A DNA stretch of 64,000 nucleotides, from assembly GCF_900103545.1 (NCBI RefSeq), contig NZ_FNHH01000005.1, forward strand, positions 143,712 through 207,711, read 5' to 3'. The stretch comes from Daejeonella rubra. GTDB lineage: Bacteria; Bacteroidota; Bacteroidia; Sphingobacteriales; Sphingobacteriaceae. The stretch's first letter is position 1. The number at the start of each line of letters is the position of its first letter. Both the position numbers and the translations under genes were made by a program. This document shows positions 43,411-52,944 of this stretch, piece by piece. Below the pieces are notes generated by a model, which was not told the origin of the DNA, searched no databases, and worked only from the letters and a program-made list of their open reading frames with translations.

Positions 43411-43702
43411 AAAAAATTATCCTGTATCTCCCCTAATAAAATCATTAGTCTATATGCCTGAGTCAAAATCCTGCCGGGGTGTGAAAGTGGACGTTTTGGA
43501 GGTCGATATGGGTCAGCAAATCGGATTTCGCGTCTTTCTTTTGTTTTGCAAATACATTCACAGATCAACAAATGCTTGCAAAAAGAAAAAATGGACTGGC
43601 TGAGGCACGATATGTTTGCTTCTCCACCCGGACTGATTACTGATTACTGAATACTTCCTCTTTCTCAGCCCGAACTACTATCTTAGCCCCAAAATATCTA
43701 CT

Positions 43703-44917
43703 ATGAAATTTCTAATTATCTGTATTGCCGTCTTAACCCTCAGCTGTTCTGCTACTAAGCCACGAACCAGCTCGCTGGCGAATTCTGCAAATCCCATTAA
43801 AACCGGTGCTGAACTTACAGAAGAATATGTGCCTTACCTGAAGGGGAAGCGTGTGGCTATTCTTGCCAACCCGACCTCTATAATCGGTAAAACTCATTTG
43901 GTCGACAGCCTAAAGAGTTTGGGTATCAATATAGTTAAAGTGTTTGGCCCGGAGCATGGTTTCCGCGGTAACGCAAGTGCAGGAGTACATGTAGCGGATG
44001 AGATTGATGCTAAATCCGGCATCCCTGTTATTTCCTTATACGGTAAAAAGAATAAGCCTTCGAAAGAGGACATGGCTGATGTCGACGTAATGGTATATGA
44101 CCTGCAGGATGTAGGCGTACGTTTTTATACTAATATCAACGCGCTGAGCCGTTTAATGGAGGCCTGTCATGAAAATGGCAAGGAACTCCTTATCCTGGAC
44201 CGACCCAATCCTAATGGCTACCTGGTGGATGGCGCTGTGCTTGACATGAAGTATAAATCAGGTATCGGCATGTTCCCTATACCTATGTCGCATGGCTTAA
44301 CAGTAGCTGAATTCGCACAAATGGCGAATGGCCAGGGATGGTTAAAAGGTGGAGTAAAATGTAAGCTCAGAATCGTCAAAGTTGCCAATTACAACCATGA
44401 TATGCCTTACACCTTGCCTGTCAGTCCTTCGCCTAATTTGAATACCCAGCAGGCGGTAATGCTGTATCCTTCTACATGTATGTTTGAAGGAACTTACATT
44501 AATCTCGGCCGCGGTACTTATTTCCCGTTTACCGTACTCGGCAGCCCGGAGCTAAAGGGCAAGTATGAGTTCAACTTTACACCAACTGGTATAAAAGGCA
44601 TGGCAGAAACGCCGCTTTTCATGAACCAGGTTAGCTACGGACTCGACCTGCGCAACTACGATGTTGAGCAATTGAGAAAGAAGAAGCAGATAAACCTCCA
44701 ATGGATAATGGAATTGTATAAGGCACATCCTTATAAAGAAAAATTCTTTGACTCCAAACTGAGCAAACAGATGAATAATATTGAAATACAGATCGGCTCC
44801 GGCCTTTTCAGGCAGCAGATCATAGATGGTAAATCTGAAGCGGAAATTCGCGCAAGCTGGGAGCCGGGGCTGTCTCAATATAAAGAGATGAGAAAGAAAT
44901 ATTTGCTATATAATTAG
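43703..44917 (+). CDS. NamZ-like exo-beta-N-acetylmuramidase (DUF1343), lipoprotein
   Basis: The 404-residue protein has a lipobox (LSCS, Cys15), so it should be an exported lipoprotein. The DUF1343 signature is present: GPEHGFRGNASAG near 80-92, YGKKNKPS near 113, VYDLQDVGVRFYTNI near 130-145 and DRPNPNG near 170. Family members (NamZ of Bacillus subtilis and Tannerella forsythia) release N-acetylmuramic acid from the non-reducing end of peptidoglycan fragments. The protein has the expected one-domain length. It would act in cell-wall recycling or scavenging. No MurNAc transport or catabolism gene is adjacent. Confidence 0.88.
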   Translation: MKFLIICIAVLTLSCSATKPRTSSLANSANPIKTGAELTEEYVPYLKGKRVAILANPTSIIGKTHLVDSLKSLGINIVKVFGPEHGFRGNASAGVHVADEIDAKSGIPVISLYGKKNKPSKEDMADVDVMVYDLQDVGVRFYTNINALSRLMEACHENGKELLILDRPNPNGYLVDGAVLDMKYKSGIGMFPIPMSHGLTVAEFAQMANGQGWLKGGVKCKLRIVKVANYNHDMPYTLPVSPSPNLNTQQAVMLYPSTCMFEGTYINLGRGTYFPFTVLGSPELKGKYEFNFTPTGIKGMAETPLFMNQVSYGLDLRNYDVEQLRKKKQINLQWIMELYKAHPYKEKFFDSKLSKQMNNIEIQIGSGLFRQQIIDGKSEAEIRASWEPGLSQYKEMRKKYLLYN

Positions 44918-45207
44918 GATTGGTACGTTTGCATTTCAGCCCAGGCTGATAGCCGATAACTGATTACCGATCTACCGTAAAGGCACCTATTTGTTATAAG
45001 CATTTAAGCAAACGATCCTCAGCCATATCCTCTTAGCGATAAGATTTCGCTATAATCAATTCGGGCTCTTCAAACTCCAATAGAGAATTTAACTAAAACA
45101 AAAGTGTCTTATCAATTTTAGCAGAATTTTGTAAGAAGTATATCAGAAAAGCCAACATACAAAGGTGTACTATTAAATATATATTCCCATAAACTTCCGA
45201 AATCCCT
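44918..45207. other. Intergenic region, small hairpin only
   Basis: The gap between the NamZ-like and esterase genes contains a small TAGCGA/TCGCTA inverted repeat near 45039-45057. I see no terminator with a T-run and no ORF. Confidence 0.4.
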
Positions 45208-45239
45208 TTTGGAAACAATTCCCTAAAACAGTATTTTCG
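45208..45239 (+). promoter_or_regulatory. Probable promoter of the SGNH esterase gene
   Basis: TTTG at 45208-45211 and TATTTTCG at 45232-45239 are separated by 20 bp; the second is one base off TAnnTTTG. The ATG follows at 45260. Confidence 0.45.
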
Positions 45240-45259
45240 GGTTGTCTTAGTCAAGTCTT

Positions 45260-45934
45260 ATGTTCAAAATAAAATTATACTGCACAATATTCCTTTTATC
45301 CATTCTCTGCGCTTGCGGAAGCGGAGAAAACAAAAAAGCAGAAGGTGAATCTGCCGATAGCTTGAAGGTTAAGAATTTAACTTCAAAGAAAAATATTCTC
45401 ATCTTTGGTGATAGCCTGACCGCCGGACTTGGAGTTGAACCCGAGGAGGCATTCCCGGCGATCATTGGGAACAAGATCGATTCCCTGAAACTTCCTTATC
45501 AGGTAATCAATGCAGGGCTGAGTGGTGAGACTTCTGCTGCCGGAAAAGCCCGCATCGACTGGCTTTTAAAGGAAAAGGTCGACATTTTTGTTCTTGAATT
45601 GGGAGCCAATGATGGTTTAAGAGGTATCCCGGTCAGCGAAACAAGAAAAAACCTTCAAAGTATCATCGATCAGGTGAAAGCAAAATATCCGGAAGCGAAA
45701 CTTGTTATGACCGGTATGGAGGTTCCTCCGAATATGGGAAGTAAATATGCCTCTGAATTTCGTGTTATATTCCCGGAGCTTGCAAAGAAAAACAATATGA
45801 CTCTGGTTCCTTTCTTGCTTGATAAGGTTGGAGGGGTACCTGAACTTAATCAGCAGGATGGAATTCACCCTACACCGGAAGGACATAAAATAGTTGCAGA
45901 AAATGTATGGCAGGTATTAAAAGACATAATTTAA
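45260..45934 (+). CDS. SGNH-hydrolase arylesterase / lysophospholipase L1-like lipoprotein (TesA-like)
   Basis: The 224-residue protein has a lipobox in ILCACGSG (Cys near 15). The SGNH blocks are complete: block I GDSLTAGLG with the nucleophile Ser (near residue 53), block II Gly in NAGLSGETS, block III GAND (near 115) and block V DGIHPTPEGH (near 204) with the catalytic Asp and His. This matches the multifunctional TesA/acyl-CoA thioesterase I/lysophospholipase L1 group. The lipoprotein form should act in the periplasm or outer membrane on lysophospholipids or aryl esters. An intrinsic terminator follows. Confidence 0.9.
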   Translation: MFKIKLYCTIFLLSILCACGSGENKKAEGESADSLKVKNLTSKKNILIFGDSLTAGLGVEPEEAFPAIIGNKIDSLKLPYQVINAGLSGETSAAGKARIDWLLKEKVDIFVLELGANDGLRGIPVSETRKNLQSIIDQVKAKYPEAKLVMTGMEVPPNMGSKYASEFRVIFPELAKKNNMTLVPFLLDKVGGVPELNQQDGIHPTPEGHKIVAENVWQVLKDII

Positions 45935-45955
45935 GAAAGCCTTAAAAAGGAAAAA

Positions 45956-45971
45956 CCCGGATCTCTCCGGG
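45956..45971 (+). terminator. Terminator after the SGNH esterase gene
   Basis: CCCGGA-TCTC-TCCGGG preceded by A5 and followed by CCTTTAA. It lies 21 bp beyond the esterase stop codon. Confidence 0.6.
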
Positions 45972-46161
45972 CCTTTAACCAATCAACTTTACTTTTAGGC
46001 CCTGTACAAACTCCTCATAAATGTTCAGGGCATTACCTCAATTAACCAATTCAATAATAAGACGTCAAACTTTAGCTTTGGTTACAGAAAAAGAAAAATT
46101 TGATCATAAATTTTCTGGATCTCATTTTGAGGATAATTGGACAGCAGGATGAATTGAAAGA

Positions 46162-46177
46162 CCCGAATCTCTTCGGG
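46162..46177 (-). terminator. Terminator after the outer-membrane barrel gene
   Basis: On the minus strand CCCGAA-GAGA-TTCGGG lies 18 bp past the stop of the gene at 46195-48645, followed by TCTTTC. It is a near copy of the terminator at 45956-45971, with the same tetraloop read on the opposite strand. Confidence 0.6.
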
Positions 46178-46194
46178 CCCTAAAAAGAAAATCT

Positions 46195-48645
46195 TTAATT
46201 CTTAATCCGACTTTGTTCGTCTTCCAGGCCAGTTGAACGGCGACGCTCCGGTTTAATTTCACTCTTCCCAAATCGATAGGAAAAACTAATCCGGCCAATC
46301 CGGGTTTCATTTTTCTGAAAAAGATTGTATTTTAATCCCGTATAGGCACTTGTTATGGTTTGATCCCGGGTATCAAATACATCACTCAGGGCAAGTTTTA
46401 TATTAGCCCGCTTTTTAAGCAACGACTTACTGATGCCCAGATCAATTCCGTATTGTGAACTCAGTTTTAAAGTTCCATATTCAAAGGGCGACCTGTAATC
46501 TGCAATTAGTTCAGCACTTAAAGTACTGGTTATTATGAATTTATGCTGCGAATTAAGCTGCAGAGCCACTTTTCCGCTGTTCAGCTCCTGCCCTCTGAGG
46601 TTCGGTGATCTAAATCCAAGATAATATAACTGAATATTATTGCTGCTGCTCCACCACTTGCTTAATGTAACAGGTGCAGTTAGATTTACCCCATAATGGA
46701 TCTGCTTATCAAGGTTCTCATTGGTCTGAAACAATGCTTTTTTAGCAGTATCGGGAAGCAGAACCTCGGTGATCACATCTCTGGTCAAACTGTAATTGAG
46801 CGTTAAATTATAGGTCTTTTTATAGTTATAACTCAATTCATAGTTATTGGTGTACTGTGGATTTAGAAATGGATTACCCTGATTATAGGTGTACTGATCC
46901 AGAAAATAAATGAATGGGTTTAGCGCATCGTAACTCGGGCGATCGATACGCCGGCTGTAGGATAATCCCATATCATGGTTCTTTGAAAGTGTCTGATTAA
47001 TAAAGACACTCGGAAAAATATCTATATAAGAACGTTCTACCAGTTTTGAGGTAGTTATTGAATTCCCCTTTGAATTTGTTTGCTCTGCCCTCAAACCAAG
47101 CTGAACAGTGGTTGACTTGAATTGCTTATTCAGATTGGTATAGGCTGCGTTCACGTTTTCATCATAAACGAACTGATTACTTCTCCGGACATCATTTTCC
47201 CAGTTATTGGTTTTGAACTCTTCAAATCTGAAATCATTATCCGTTTTAACAATACTGCTCTTCAAGCCGGCTTCAAATTTCATTGTCTTATTTAAGGGCA
47301 TAGAATAATCAATTTTGAGTGCCTTAATATTGATCAGAGCCGGAGTACTGTTCTTTATTAATGACGGAGCTCTGTCAGGTCCAATATAATTGACAAAATG
47401 ATTATCATACAAGGTTCTTTCATTCGCATTGAAGCGAGAATAGTCAAGGTCAACTGAAAGCTCCTTACCGGAAGTATCCAGAACTGATTTATAATTCAGA
47501 TTATAAGCCATATTTCTATACTGGCTTCTACCATCATTGATAGCGATTACGGATGAATCGGCCTGGCTGAATGATCGCCCGATAAATGTGGTATTATTGT
47601 ACAACTCAGTTCCTGAATTACTGTATCCATTCATCAAAAATCCAAGGGTGTTGCTCTTATTCAGGAAAATGTCCAGCCCTGCTTTAAAATTATTGCTATC
47701 GTTCTTCCTGAAAGAATTTCCCTGCTGCCCGAAATATGTTTTGGTAATTGAATTGCTAACCTCCCTGTTGATGATCATATTCTGAGCACGATCTGTGCTG
47801 GAGAAATTATAGTTCCCAAAAAGATTGATATCCTTATTTCTGTGATTCAATGTCAGGCCAGCATTCGAACGATAATTATCACCATAGCCGGCACCTGCGG
47901 TCAATGTTCCATTTGTACCAACACTATTGCTCTTCTTCGTTTTGATATTGATGATTCCCGAATTACCTGCCGCATCATATTTTGCAGATGGATTGGTGAT
48001 CAGCTCAATGGTTTCGATCTGGGAGCTTGGCATATTTCTAAGCAGATTAGCTACATCTGCATTGCTCATATAGGTTTGCTTCCCATCGATCATGACCAAA
48101 ACACCCTGCTTACCCTGCATGGCGATGTTGTCATTCTGGTCGACAGTTACACCCGGAGCTCTCTGAAGCACCTCCAATGCGGTAGAACCTGCTGACACAC
48201 TGCTATTCTCAACATTCACAACCAGCCTGTCAACTTTACGTTCTATAAAAGGCTTTACGGCTCTTACTGTTACTTCGCCAAGCATTTTATTATCCTTTTT
48301 TAATATAAAATCTGGAAAATTCATCACCGGACTGGACTCATTCAGGCTAAATATTTTGGTCCCGGTTTTCTGAAAACCGACCATACTTGCAAAAAGGATA
48401 TAATCTCCTGCCGGAAGTTCCTGAAGGATAAATTTTCCATCCAGTCCGCTAACAGCAGTGCGGATCAGGGAGGAATCCCGAGCATTCAACAGACTGATCG
48501 TAGCAAAATCAAGGATCTTCTTTTCCTCATCCAGGATTGTACCACTGACTTTTGACCCGGGAAGTTTAACCTGCGCCTGAATGATGCTCGTTAGAAGAAA
48601 AAAACATAAAAAAGTAACTGTTAGAGCTGTGTATCGTATTTTCAT
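46195..48645 (-). CDS. Outer-membrane beta-barrel protein with regulatory and plug domains (TonB-receptor-like)
   Basis: The 816-residue protein has a signal peptide (cleavage near IQAQ, residue 25), a carboxypeptidase-regulatory beta-sandwich (about 30-110), a TonB-dependent-receptor plug (about 130-235, with VLQRAPGVTVDQNDNI...GVLVMIDGKQ, then IETIELITNPSAKYDAAGNSGIINIKTKK) and a long barrel (about 250-816). The end of the barrel (FSYRFGKSE) is followed by a 20-residue basic tail rather than ending at the terminal aromatic, which is unusual. It belongs to the outer membrane beta-barrel (OMP_b-brl_3) group common in Bacteroidota. Its substrate is unknown. No TonB box is obvious, and no SusD-like gene is adjacent. 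Confidence 0.88.
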   Translation of the reverse strand: MKIRYTALTVTFLCFFLLTSIIQAQVKLPGSKVSGTILDEEKKILDFATISLLNARDSSLIRTAVSGLDGKFILQELPAGDYILFASMVGFQKTGTKIFSLNESSPVMNFPDFILKKDNKMLGEVTVRAVKPFIERKVDRLVVNVENSSVSAGSTALEVLQRAPGVTVDQNDNIAMQGKQGVLVMIDGKQTYMSNADVANLLRNMPSSQIETIELITNPSAKYDAAGNSGIINIKTKKSNSVGTNGTLTAGAGYGDNYRSNAGLTLNHRNKDINLFGNYNFSSTDRAQNMIINREVSNSITKTYFGQQGNSFRKNDSNNFKAGLDIFLNKSNTLGFLMNGYSNSGTELYNNTTFIGRSFSQADSSVIAINDGRSQYRNMAYNLNYKSVLDTSGKELSVDLDYSRFNANERTLYDNHFVNYIGPDRAPSLIKNSTPALINIKALKIDYSMPLNKTMKFEAGLKSSIVKTDNDFRFEEFKTNNWENDVRRSNQFVYDENVNAAYTNLNKQFKSTTVQLGLRAEQTNSKGNSITTSKLVERSYIDIFPSVFINQTLSKNHDMGLSYSRRIDRPSYDALNPFIYFLDQYTYNQGNPFLNPQYTNNYELSYNYKKTYNLTLNYSLTRDVITEVLLPDTAKKALFQTNENLDKQIHYGVNLTAPVTLSKWWSSSNNIQLYYLGFRSPNLRGQELNSGKVALQLNSQHKFIITSTLSAELIADYRSPFEYGTLKLSSQYGIDLGISKSLLKKRANIKLALSDVFDTRDQTITSAYTGLKYNLFQKNETRIGRISFSYRFGKSEIKPERRRSTGLEDEQSRIKN

Positions 48646-49048
48646 TTATCTCATTTTTTATAAACCGGGCAAAACATTCCATTGAGCCATAAACATAGCC
48701 CTTGCTTCAAAGCAGGAAATTCATTGCTTATTTATTTTGTTTGTAACCTGTATTCGCAAATAAGACGATAGCCAAATAAATTGGTTACACAAAACTGAAA
48801 AAAAGTGAGTTTCGCACATTAAGCATGCAATGGGTTGTTTAGGAAAATAAACACCAGGAATGTGTTTGCGAGCCTGCCTGCCGTTATACAGAAAGTCACG
48901 ACGATTAATCTAATTCCTGAAAACACTACCCTGATTAACAGATTTCTCCACGCGCCAAAGTATATTTAAGCTGGATAATATCCATCGCGTGTTCAAAATG
49001 ACGGTGTTATAAGCGGTTGGTGAATAACCCCAAGCATAGGAAAATTCA
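48646..49048. other. Intergenic region without a gene
   Basis: In these 403 bp I see no credible ORF. It contains a fragment of the dispersed GCGTATCGCGTGT repeat (ATCGCGTGTTC near 48986), within an AATATCCATCGCGTG context. The upstream part presumably holds the promoter of the outer-membrane barrel gene, but no clear TAnnTTTG is found. Confidence 0.4.
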
Positions 49049-50380
49049 TTAAGATCTTATCAGTTCTGCAGGAAAGGAAATCGTAAATGTTGTTCCTTGT
49101 GAGATATCAGAATCCACCGAAATACTGATATGATGATAATCAGCAATACTTTTTACTATAGAAAGCCCAAGGCCGTATCCGGCACCGTCTTCCGACTTAT
49201 TGGCTTTCTTGAAACGGTTGAAAATTGTGCCGATATCTTCCTCAGGGATACCTATGCCGCTATCGATCAGATCAACATCATAGGAACCATCAGGATTAAT
49301 ACGATCAGCAATATGAATAAATCCCGACGGTTTATTATACCTGATCGCATTGTTCACTAGGTTGTATATCATCTGAAAAAGAAGATCACGGTTAATATTT
49401 TCAAGGATCACTTCACTTGAGATATCGATCTTCAGGCTAATATCTCTTTCGTTAAACCTGTGGCTGATCTCATCCATCACATCAGCAAATAACTCAGCTG
49501 CAGATACTGATTCTTTTTTACTGAACTGTTCATTTTCAATTCTGGAGATCAATAACAATGAATGGACGATGCGTTTCAGGCGGTTCAGGGTTTTTTGCAT
49601 CCCGATCAGGCGTTCCTGTACAAAGTCAGAAACTTCAGGTTCACCCATCAGGTTTTCGATCTTATTTTGTAAGATCCCGATTGGAGTCATCAACTCATGA
49701 GAAGCATTGGCTGTAAACTCTCTTTCTTTCTCAAATGCCTCATGGATCTGCTCCATCAGGCTGATCAATGAATCATCCAGAAACCTGAAATCAGTAGTTG
49801 TGGTTTTGATAGGAACGGAATTCTCATTAAAAGGGAATCTCTTGTTGCTTATTTTGGTCCGGATGATCCGGTCCAGAGGTCTGAGCAGGAAACGGGTATA
49901 GAACAAGTCTATGATCAGGGTTAGGAGAATTAATCCAAGTAGAACATAGGTTGCAATACGCTGCAGCGGACGTTTATACTGATCGATTGTTTCAATAGTT
50001 TTCCCAACCTCCATCAGGTAGGTACCATTCTCTGTTATAAATGAATGAGTTAAAACCCTGTAATTAAGCGTGTCCTGCTCTATTATTCGCTCATCGGTAT
50101 AGATGGTATCCAGAACAAAACCCTTTTCTACAGGCTCAAGTGAGATATATTCCTCCTTAAGCATGGTATAACTACCATAACTTTCTTCCCCCTGCAGATA
50201 AGTTTCAACGCCATTACGGGCTACTACCTCCAGAACTTTTTTCTGCTGCTGCTGAAGATAATAATCAGTATAGTTTCGGGCAATTCCCTCTATCAGATAG
50301 GGTAAGGTAAGTACAAACAGCAAAACTATAGCAAGCTTCGATAAGGTTATGAATAAAGTAAGCTTGCTGATTAATTTCAA
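49049..50380 (-). CDS. Sensor histidine kinase of an OmpR-type pair
   Basis: The 443-residue protein has an N-terminal membrane helix (about 9-30), a periplasmic sensor loop (about 31-140), a second helix (about 142-162) and a linker, then the kinase core: His228 in TANASHELMTPIG, N-box NLVNNAIRYNKPSG, G1 DSGIGIPEED, F-box FNRFKKA and G2 GYGLGLSIVKSI. It resembles BaeS/QseC-type kinases. The periplasmic loop is rich in Glu and Tyr. Its start lies 1 bp downstream of the stop codon of the response-regulator gene, so they are co-translated. It is the last gene of a five-gene operon. Confidence 0.9.
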   Translation of the reverse strand: MKLISKLTLFITLSKLAIVLLFVLTLPYLIEGIARNYTDYYLQQQQKKVLEVVARNGVETYLQGEESYGSYTMLKEEYISLEPVEKGFVLDTIYTDERIIEQDTLNYRVLTHSFITENGTYLMEVGKTIETIDQYKRPLQRIATYVLLGLILLTLIIDLFYTRFLLRPLDRIIRTKISNKRFPFNENSVPIKTTTTDFRFLDDSLISLMEQIHEAFEKEREFTANASHELMTPIGILQNKIENLMGEPEVSDFVQERLIGMQKTLNRLKRIVHSLLLISRIENEQFSKKESVSAAELFADVMDEISHRFNERDISLKIDISSEVILENINRDLLFQMIYNLVNNAIRYNKPSGFIHIADRINPDGSYDVDLIDSGIGIPEEDIGTIFNRFKKANKSEDGAGYGLGLSIVKSIADYHHISISVDSDISQGTTFTISFPAELIRS

Positions 50381-50381
50381 A

Positions 50382-51056
50382 CTATTTCCTGATTTTATAT
50401 CCTACACCTCTTACCGTTTCAAGCCATTCTACCTGTCCGAAGGCACCAAGCTTTTTACGGATATTCTTAATATGAACATCGATATAATTCGAGTCGTAAT
50501 CATCATCAGCAAATGTTCCCCATATATGCTCACTTAACTGCATCCTGGTCAGTACCCTGTTCTTATGTAAAAGCAGATAGCTAAGTAAGTCAAATTCCTT
50601 TCTCGTCAGGTCAATCTCGTTCGACTGATGGCTAACAACCCTTTTTTGAAGATCAATAATGAATTCTCCCAATGGAATTTCCTGGGTATTTAAATTAAAT
50701 TTTCTTCTGGAGATCGCCTGCATCCTCGACTGAAGTTCAAGCAATGAAAATGGTTTGGGGAGATAATCATCGGCACCAAGATCTAGTCCGACGATACGGT
50801 CTTCAATATTTCCACGGGCAGTCAGAATGATATAAGCCGCATCAGGATTTAGTTTTTTAGCCTCCTGAAGCACTTTTAATCCATCCAGATCAGGTAATCC
50901 CAGGTCAAGTAAAACAAAATCATAAGGGTTTACTCCAAGCATTTCGAGTCCCTTACGTGCTGTATGAGCCATATCGCATATATAAAATGCCTTTTTCAGG
51001 AACGCCTCAACTTCATAAGCCAGCGTTTTCTCATCTTCGATCAGGAGTACTTTCAA
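50382..51056 (-). CDS. OmpR/PhoB-family response regulator
   Basis: The 224-residue protein has a receiver domain with Glu-Asp-Glu (7-9), phospho-acceptor Asp51 in LLDLGLPD, Thr in TARG and Lys in PKPF, and a C-terminal winged-helix DNA-binding domain (about 125-224; LTRKEFDLLSYLLLHKNRVLTRMQLSEHIWG...VDVHIKNIRKKLG). It is of normal length. It is located between a beta-barrel gene (1 bp) and the sensor kinase gene (1 bp), so it is part of a tightly packed operon and probably controls that operon. Confidence 0.94.
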   Translation of the reverse strand: MKVLLIEDEKTLAYEVEAFLKKAFYICDMAHTARKGLEMLGVNPYDFVLLDLGLPDLDGLKVLQEAKKLNPDAAYIILTARGNIEDRIVGLDLGADDYLPKPFSLLELQSRMQAISRRKFNLNTQEIPLGEFIIDLQKRVVSHQSNEIDLTRKEFDLLSYLLLHKNRVLTRMQLSEHIWGTFADDDYDSNYIDVHIKNIRKKLGAFGQVEWLETVRGVGYKIRK

Positions 51057-51057
51057 A

Positions 51058-51909
51058 TCAAAATTGGTAATAGAAACTTAAATTAAAAAATGAACGTGGT
51101 TTTTGCTTTGTTTCAGAAACATTTCTACCTAAAGTTGAAACTTGCCAGCCAGTTTCGATCAGGTAATTGCTACGGTTATACCCCAGCAGAAAATTCATGT
51201 TGTATGAGATCATATCGAAGCTGCTTGCATTTCTGGTTATGGTATAGTTTTGTTCCCTGTTTATAGGGTACGGATCAATGGGCATTGGATATCCAAATCT
51301 GTCGCGCCTGACAATATATTCCTCCAGATAATGCAGCGTACCACCAACAAGCTCAAGTCCTGGTTCGAAAGAGATAAAATCCTTATCAGAAAACAAGCTT
51401 CCAAGATTTAGGGCTTTTGATGCACTGAATGACATGAATAAATCACGCTGAGTACCGAAAGCATAATAGGTGCTTAAACCGGTCTTTAAAAAATTCAGAT
51501 CGTAGGCAAGTGAAGCGCTTAGTGTATTTTCATTTGCGGCACCCAAAAGGGGAGAATTCTTCGCAAAAATAGAACGGCTGTATCCAACAGAACCACTGAA
51601 ATTTTTAGTCAAGTCTGCTTCAAATCCGACCGAAAGATCAAGTTCAGAAATAGCAGAACCTCCTGCATTGATCAATTTATAAGAGCCTGCTGAAAAATAA
51701 AAACCGTTTTTTAACCTTAAAGCAGCATTTGTAAGAATATAGGGAAGTTTTTGCTCTGCCGTTTGACCATAGTAGTTGGCATTATTGCCATATATTCCTG
51801 CAAGGGTAAGTGTTGTTCTTTTAGCTTCGGCATCTATAGAATCACGCTGGGCAAAAGCATTACCTGCTAAAAGCAAACCAGTCGCCAGTAAAATACACCC
51901 TCTTTTCAT
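51058..51909 (-). CDS. Predicted outer-membrane beta-barrel protein in two-component operon
   Basis: The 283-residue protein has a signal peptide (cleavage near AFAQ, residue 20), then alternating amphipathic beta-strands and a C-terminal Phe in FNLSFYYQF, the signal for outer-membrane insertion. About 12 strands can be drawn. I do not recognise a family. It is 18 bp from a small basic exported protein and 1 bp from the response regulator, so it may be the outer-membrane part of a sensing or secretion system. Confidence 0.7.
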   Translation of the reverse strand: MKRGCILLATGLLLAGNAFAQRDSIDAEAKRTTLTLAGIYGNNANYYGQTAEQKLPYILTNAALRLKNGFYFSAGSYKLINAGGSAISELDLSVGFEADLTKNFSGSVGYSRSIFAKNSPLLGAANENTLSASLAYDLNFLKTGLSTYYAFGTQRDLFMSFSASKALNLGSLFSDKDFISFEPGLELVGGTLHYLEEYIVRRDRFGYPMPIDPYPINREQNYTITRNASSFDMISYNMNFLLGYNRSNYLIETGWQVSTLGRNVSETKQKPRSFFNLSFYYQF

Positions 51910-51927
51910 ATAAAATCAATAAGGCCT

Positions 51928-52353
51928 TTAAAAATGAATTCCTCCAAATCCCTTCTTGGGAATTCTCATTGGTGGTCTTCTTATTGGTATGCGGTCAGTT
52001 ACTGCCTGTGGCTTCAATTTGGGTATTGAGCGTGGTACTTGTTTAATTCCTGATTTTTGACGAATCCGTTGATTTTCGCCATTTATTTCCTGTACGCGTC
52101 TGATATCATCCGGCCTGTTTTCTCCGGGTCTGTTCTCCCCTTGCCTGATATCACCAACAGGACGATCCTGTTCTTTCTTGTCTCCTCCTCTTCTTACTGG
52201 AATAGAATCCATAAAAACCGATGAGATCTCCTCTAAACTTATCTTTATGAGGGGTTTATCATAAATTTCCTTATCCCCGGCATATAGCATAGCCGGAAGT
52301 ATGCCAAGAATGGCAAACAGGAAGATTGTACGACAAACACTTATTAATTTCAT
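51928..52353 (-). CDS. Small basic exported protein with Arg/Pro-rich tail
   Basis: I place the start at ATG 52353, giving 141 residues; the reading frame stays open 48 bp further upstream but only the internal Met gives a proper signal peptide (cleavage near LYAGD, residue 26). The mature protein has a short acidic stretch, then an imperfect repeat (QGENRPGENRPDDIRR) and an Arg/Lys/Pro-rich C-terminus that ends in FGGIHF. It has no Cys. Composition suggests a disordered, positively charged periplasmic protein. It lies next to a similar one (52435-52794) and to a beta-barrel gene, and the function is unknown. Confidence 0.6.
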   Translation of the reverse strand: MKLISVCRTIFLFAILGILPAMLYAGDKEIYDKPLIKISLEEISSVFMDSIPVRRGGDKKEQDRPVGDIRQGENRPGENRPDDIRRVQEINGENQRIRQKSGIKQVPRSIPKLKPQAVTDRIPIRRPPMRIPKKGFGGIHF

Positions 52354-52434
52354 TTTGTGTAAAAATAATGAAAGTTTGCCTCTTTTGAGACAAACGATCA
52401 TTCTTATATATAAAGGTAATATATGATAGAAGCC

Positions 52435-52794
52435 TTACAAATTCCGGGCACCGATATTTATACGGTTATTGATCCCGATATTCGGACGGCTGAGTTTCGA
52501 ACCTGCACCTGAATTAGGTCTGACGCCGGTTCTTACACCACCGCCCATCCCTGCTCCACGTGTTTTTCCAGAAGTACTGCATCCTTCTTTTCCTTTCATA
52601 CGATCAGTTTTTCCTCCCCTGGATTTTACAGGAGCCTGAGAACCATCGGTAGCAACAGTACTTACAGCAGTACCATTAGATTCTGTTCCGGTTCTGGCCA
52701 TGGTTCTAACTTTAGTACCATGTTCAGGGCTAATTTGTGAGTAAGCAGAAACTGTGAATAATAAAGCTGCGGCTAATAAAAGTTGTTTTTTCAT
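52435..52794 (-). CDS. Small basic exported Gly/Ser/Arg-rich protein
   Basis: The start is placed at ATG 52794 (119 residues) because the signal peptide (MKKQLLLAAALLFTVSAYSQ) begins there; an upstream in-frame ATG exists 48 bp earlier but would spoil it. The mature part is rich in Gly, Ser, Thr and Arg with a single Cys in KEGCSTSGKTRG, and ends in a basic, Ile/Asn-rich segment. No homology is recognised. It is the first gene of the five-gene operon with the basic protein at 51928, the barrel and the two-component pair. Confidence 0.55.
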   Translation of the reverse strand: MKKQLLLAAALLFTVSAYSQISPEHGTKVRTMARTGTESNGTAVSTVATDGSQAPVKSRGGKTDRMKGKEGCSTSGKTRGAGMGGGVRTGVRPNSGAGSKLSRPNIGINNRINIGARNL

Positions 52795-52881
52795 GTCCCA
52801 TATTTTAGGTAAATGCGATAATCTATATTCAAAGATTGCCATCGAACATGAAGCGCAGATGAATTTTTGAAATTATTTTTA

Positions 52882-52925
52882 ATAAAAAAGCCCGGCCACC
52901 TTTTTTAGTCAGGAGTAACCGGGCT
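52882..52925 (-). terminator. Terminator of the cytochrome/dehydrogenase gene
   Basis: On the minus strand AGCCCGG (52925-52919) and CCGGGCT (52895-52889) form a 7-bp stem with a loop of 23 bases, followed by T6. It lies 20 bp beyond the stop of the gene at 52945-54903. Confidence 0.75.
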
Positions 52926-52944
52926 GGATTGGATAAAACAAATT

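Noticed and set aside
43544..43583. TTTTGCAA...TTGCAAAA hairpin before the NamZ-like gene
   Set aside because: The stem is A/T-rich and interrupted, without a T-run; it is not clearly more than chance in this intergenic DNA.
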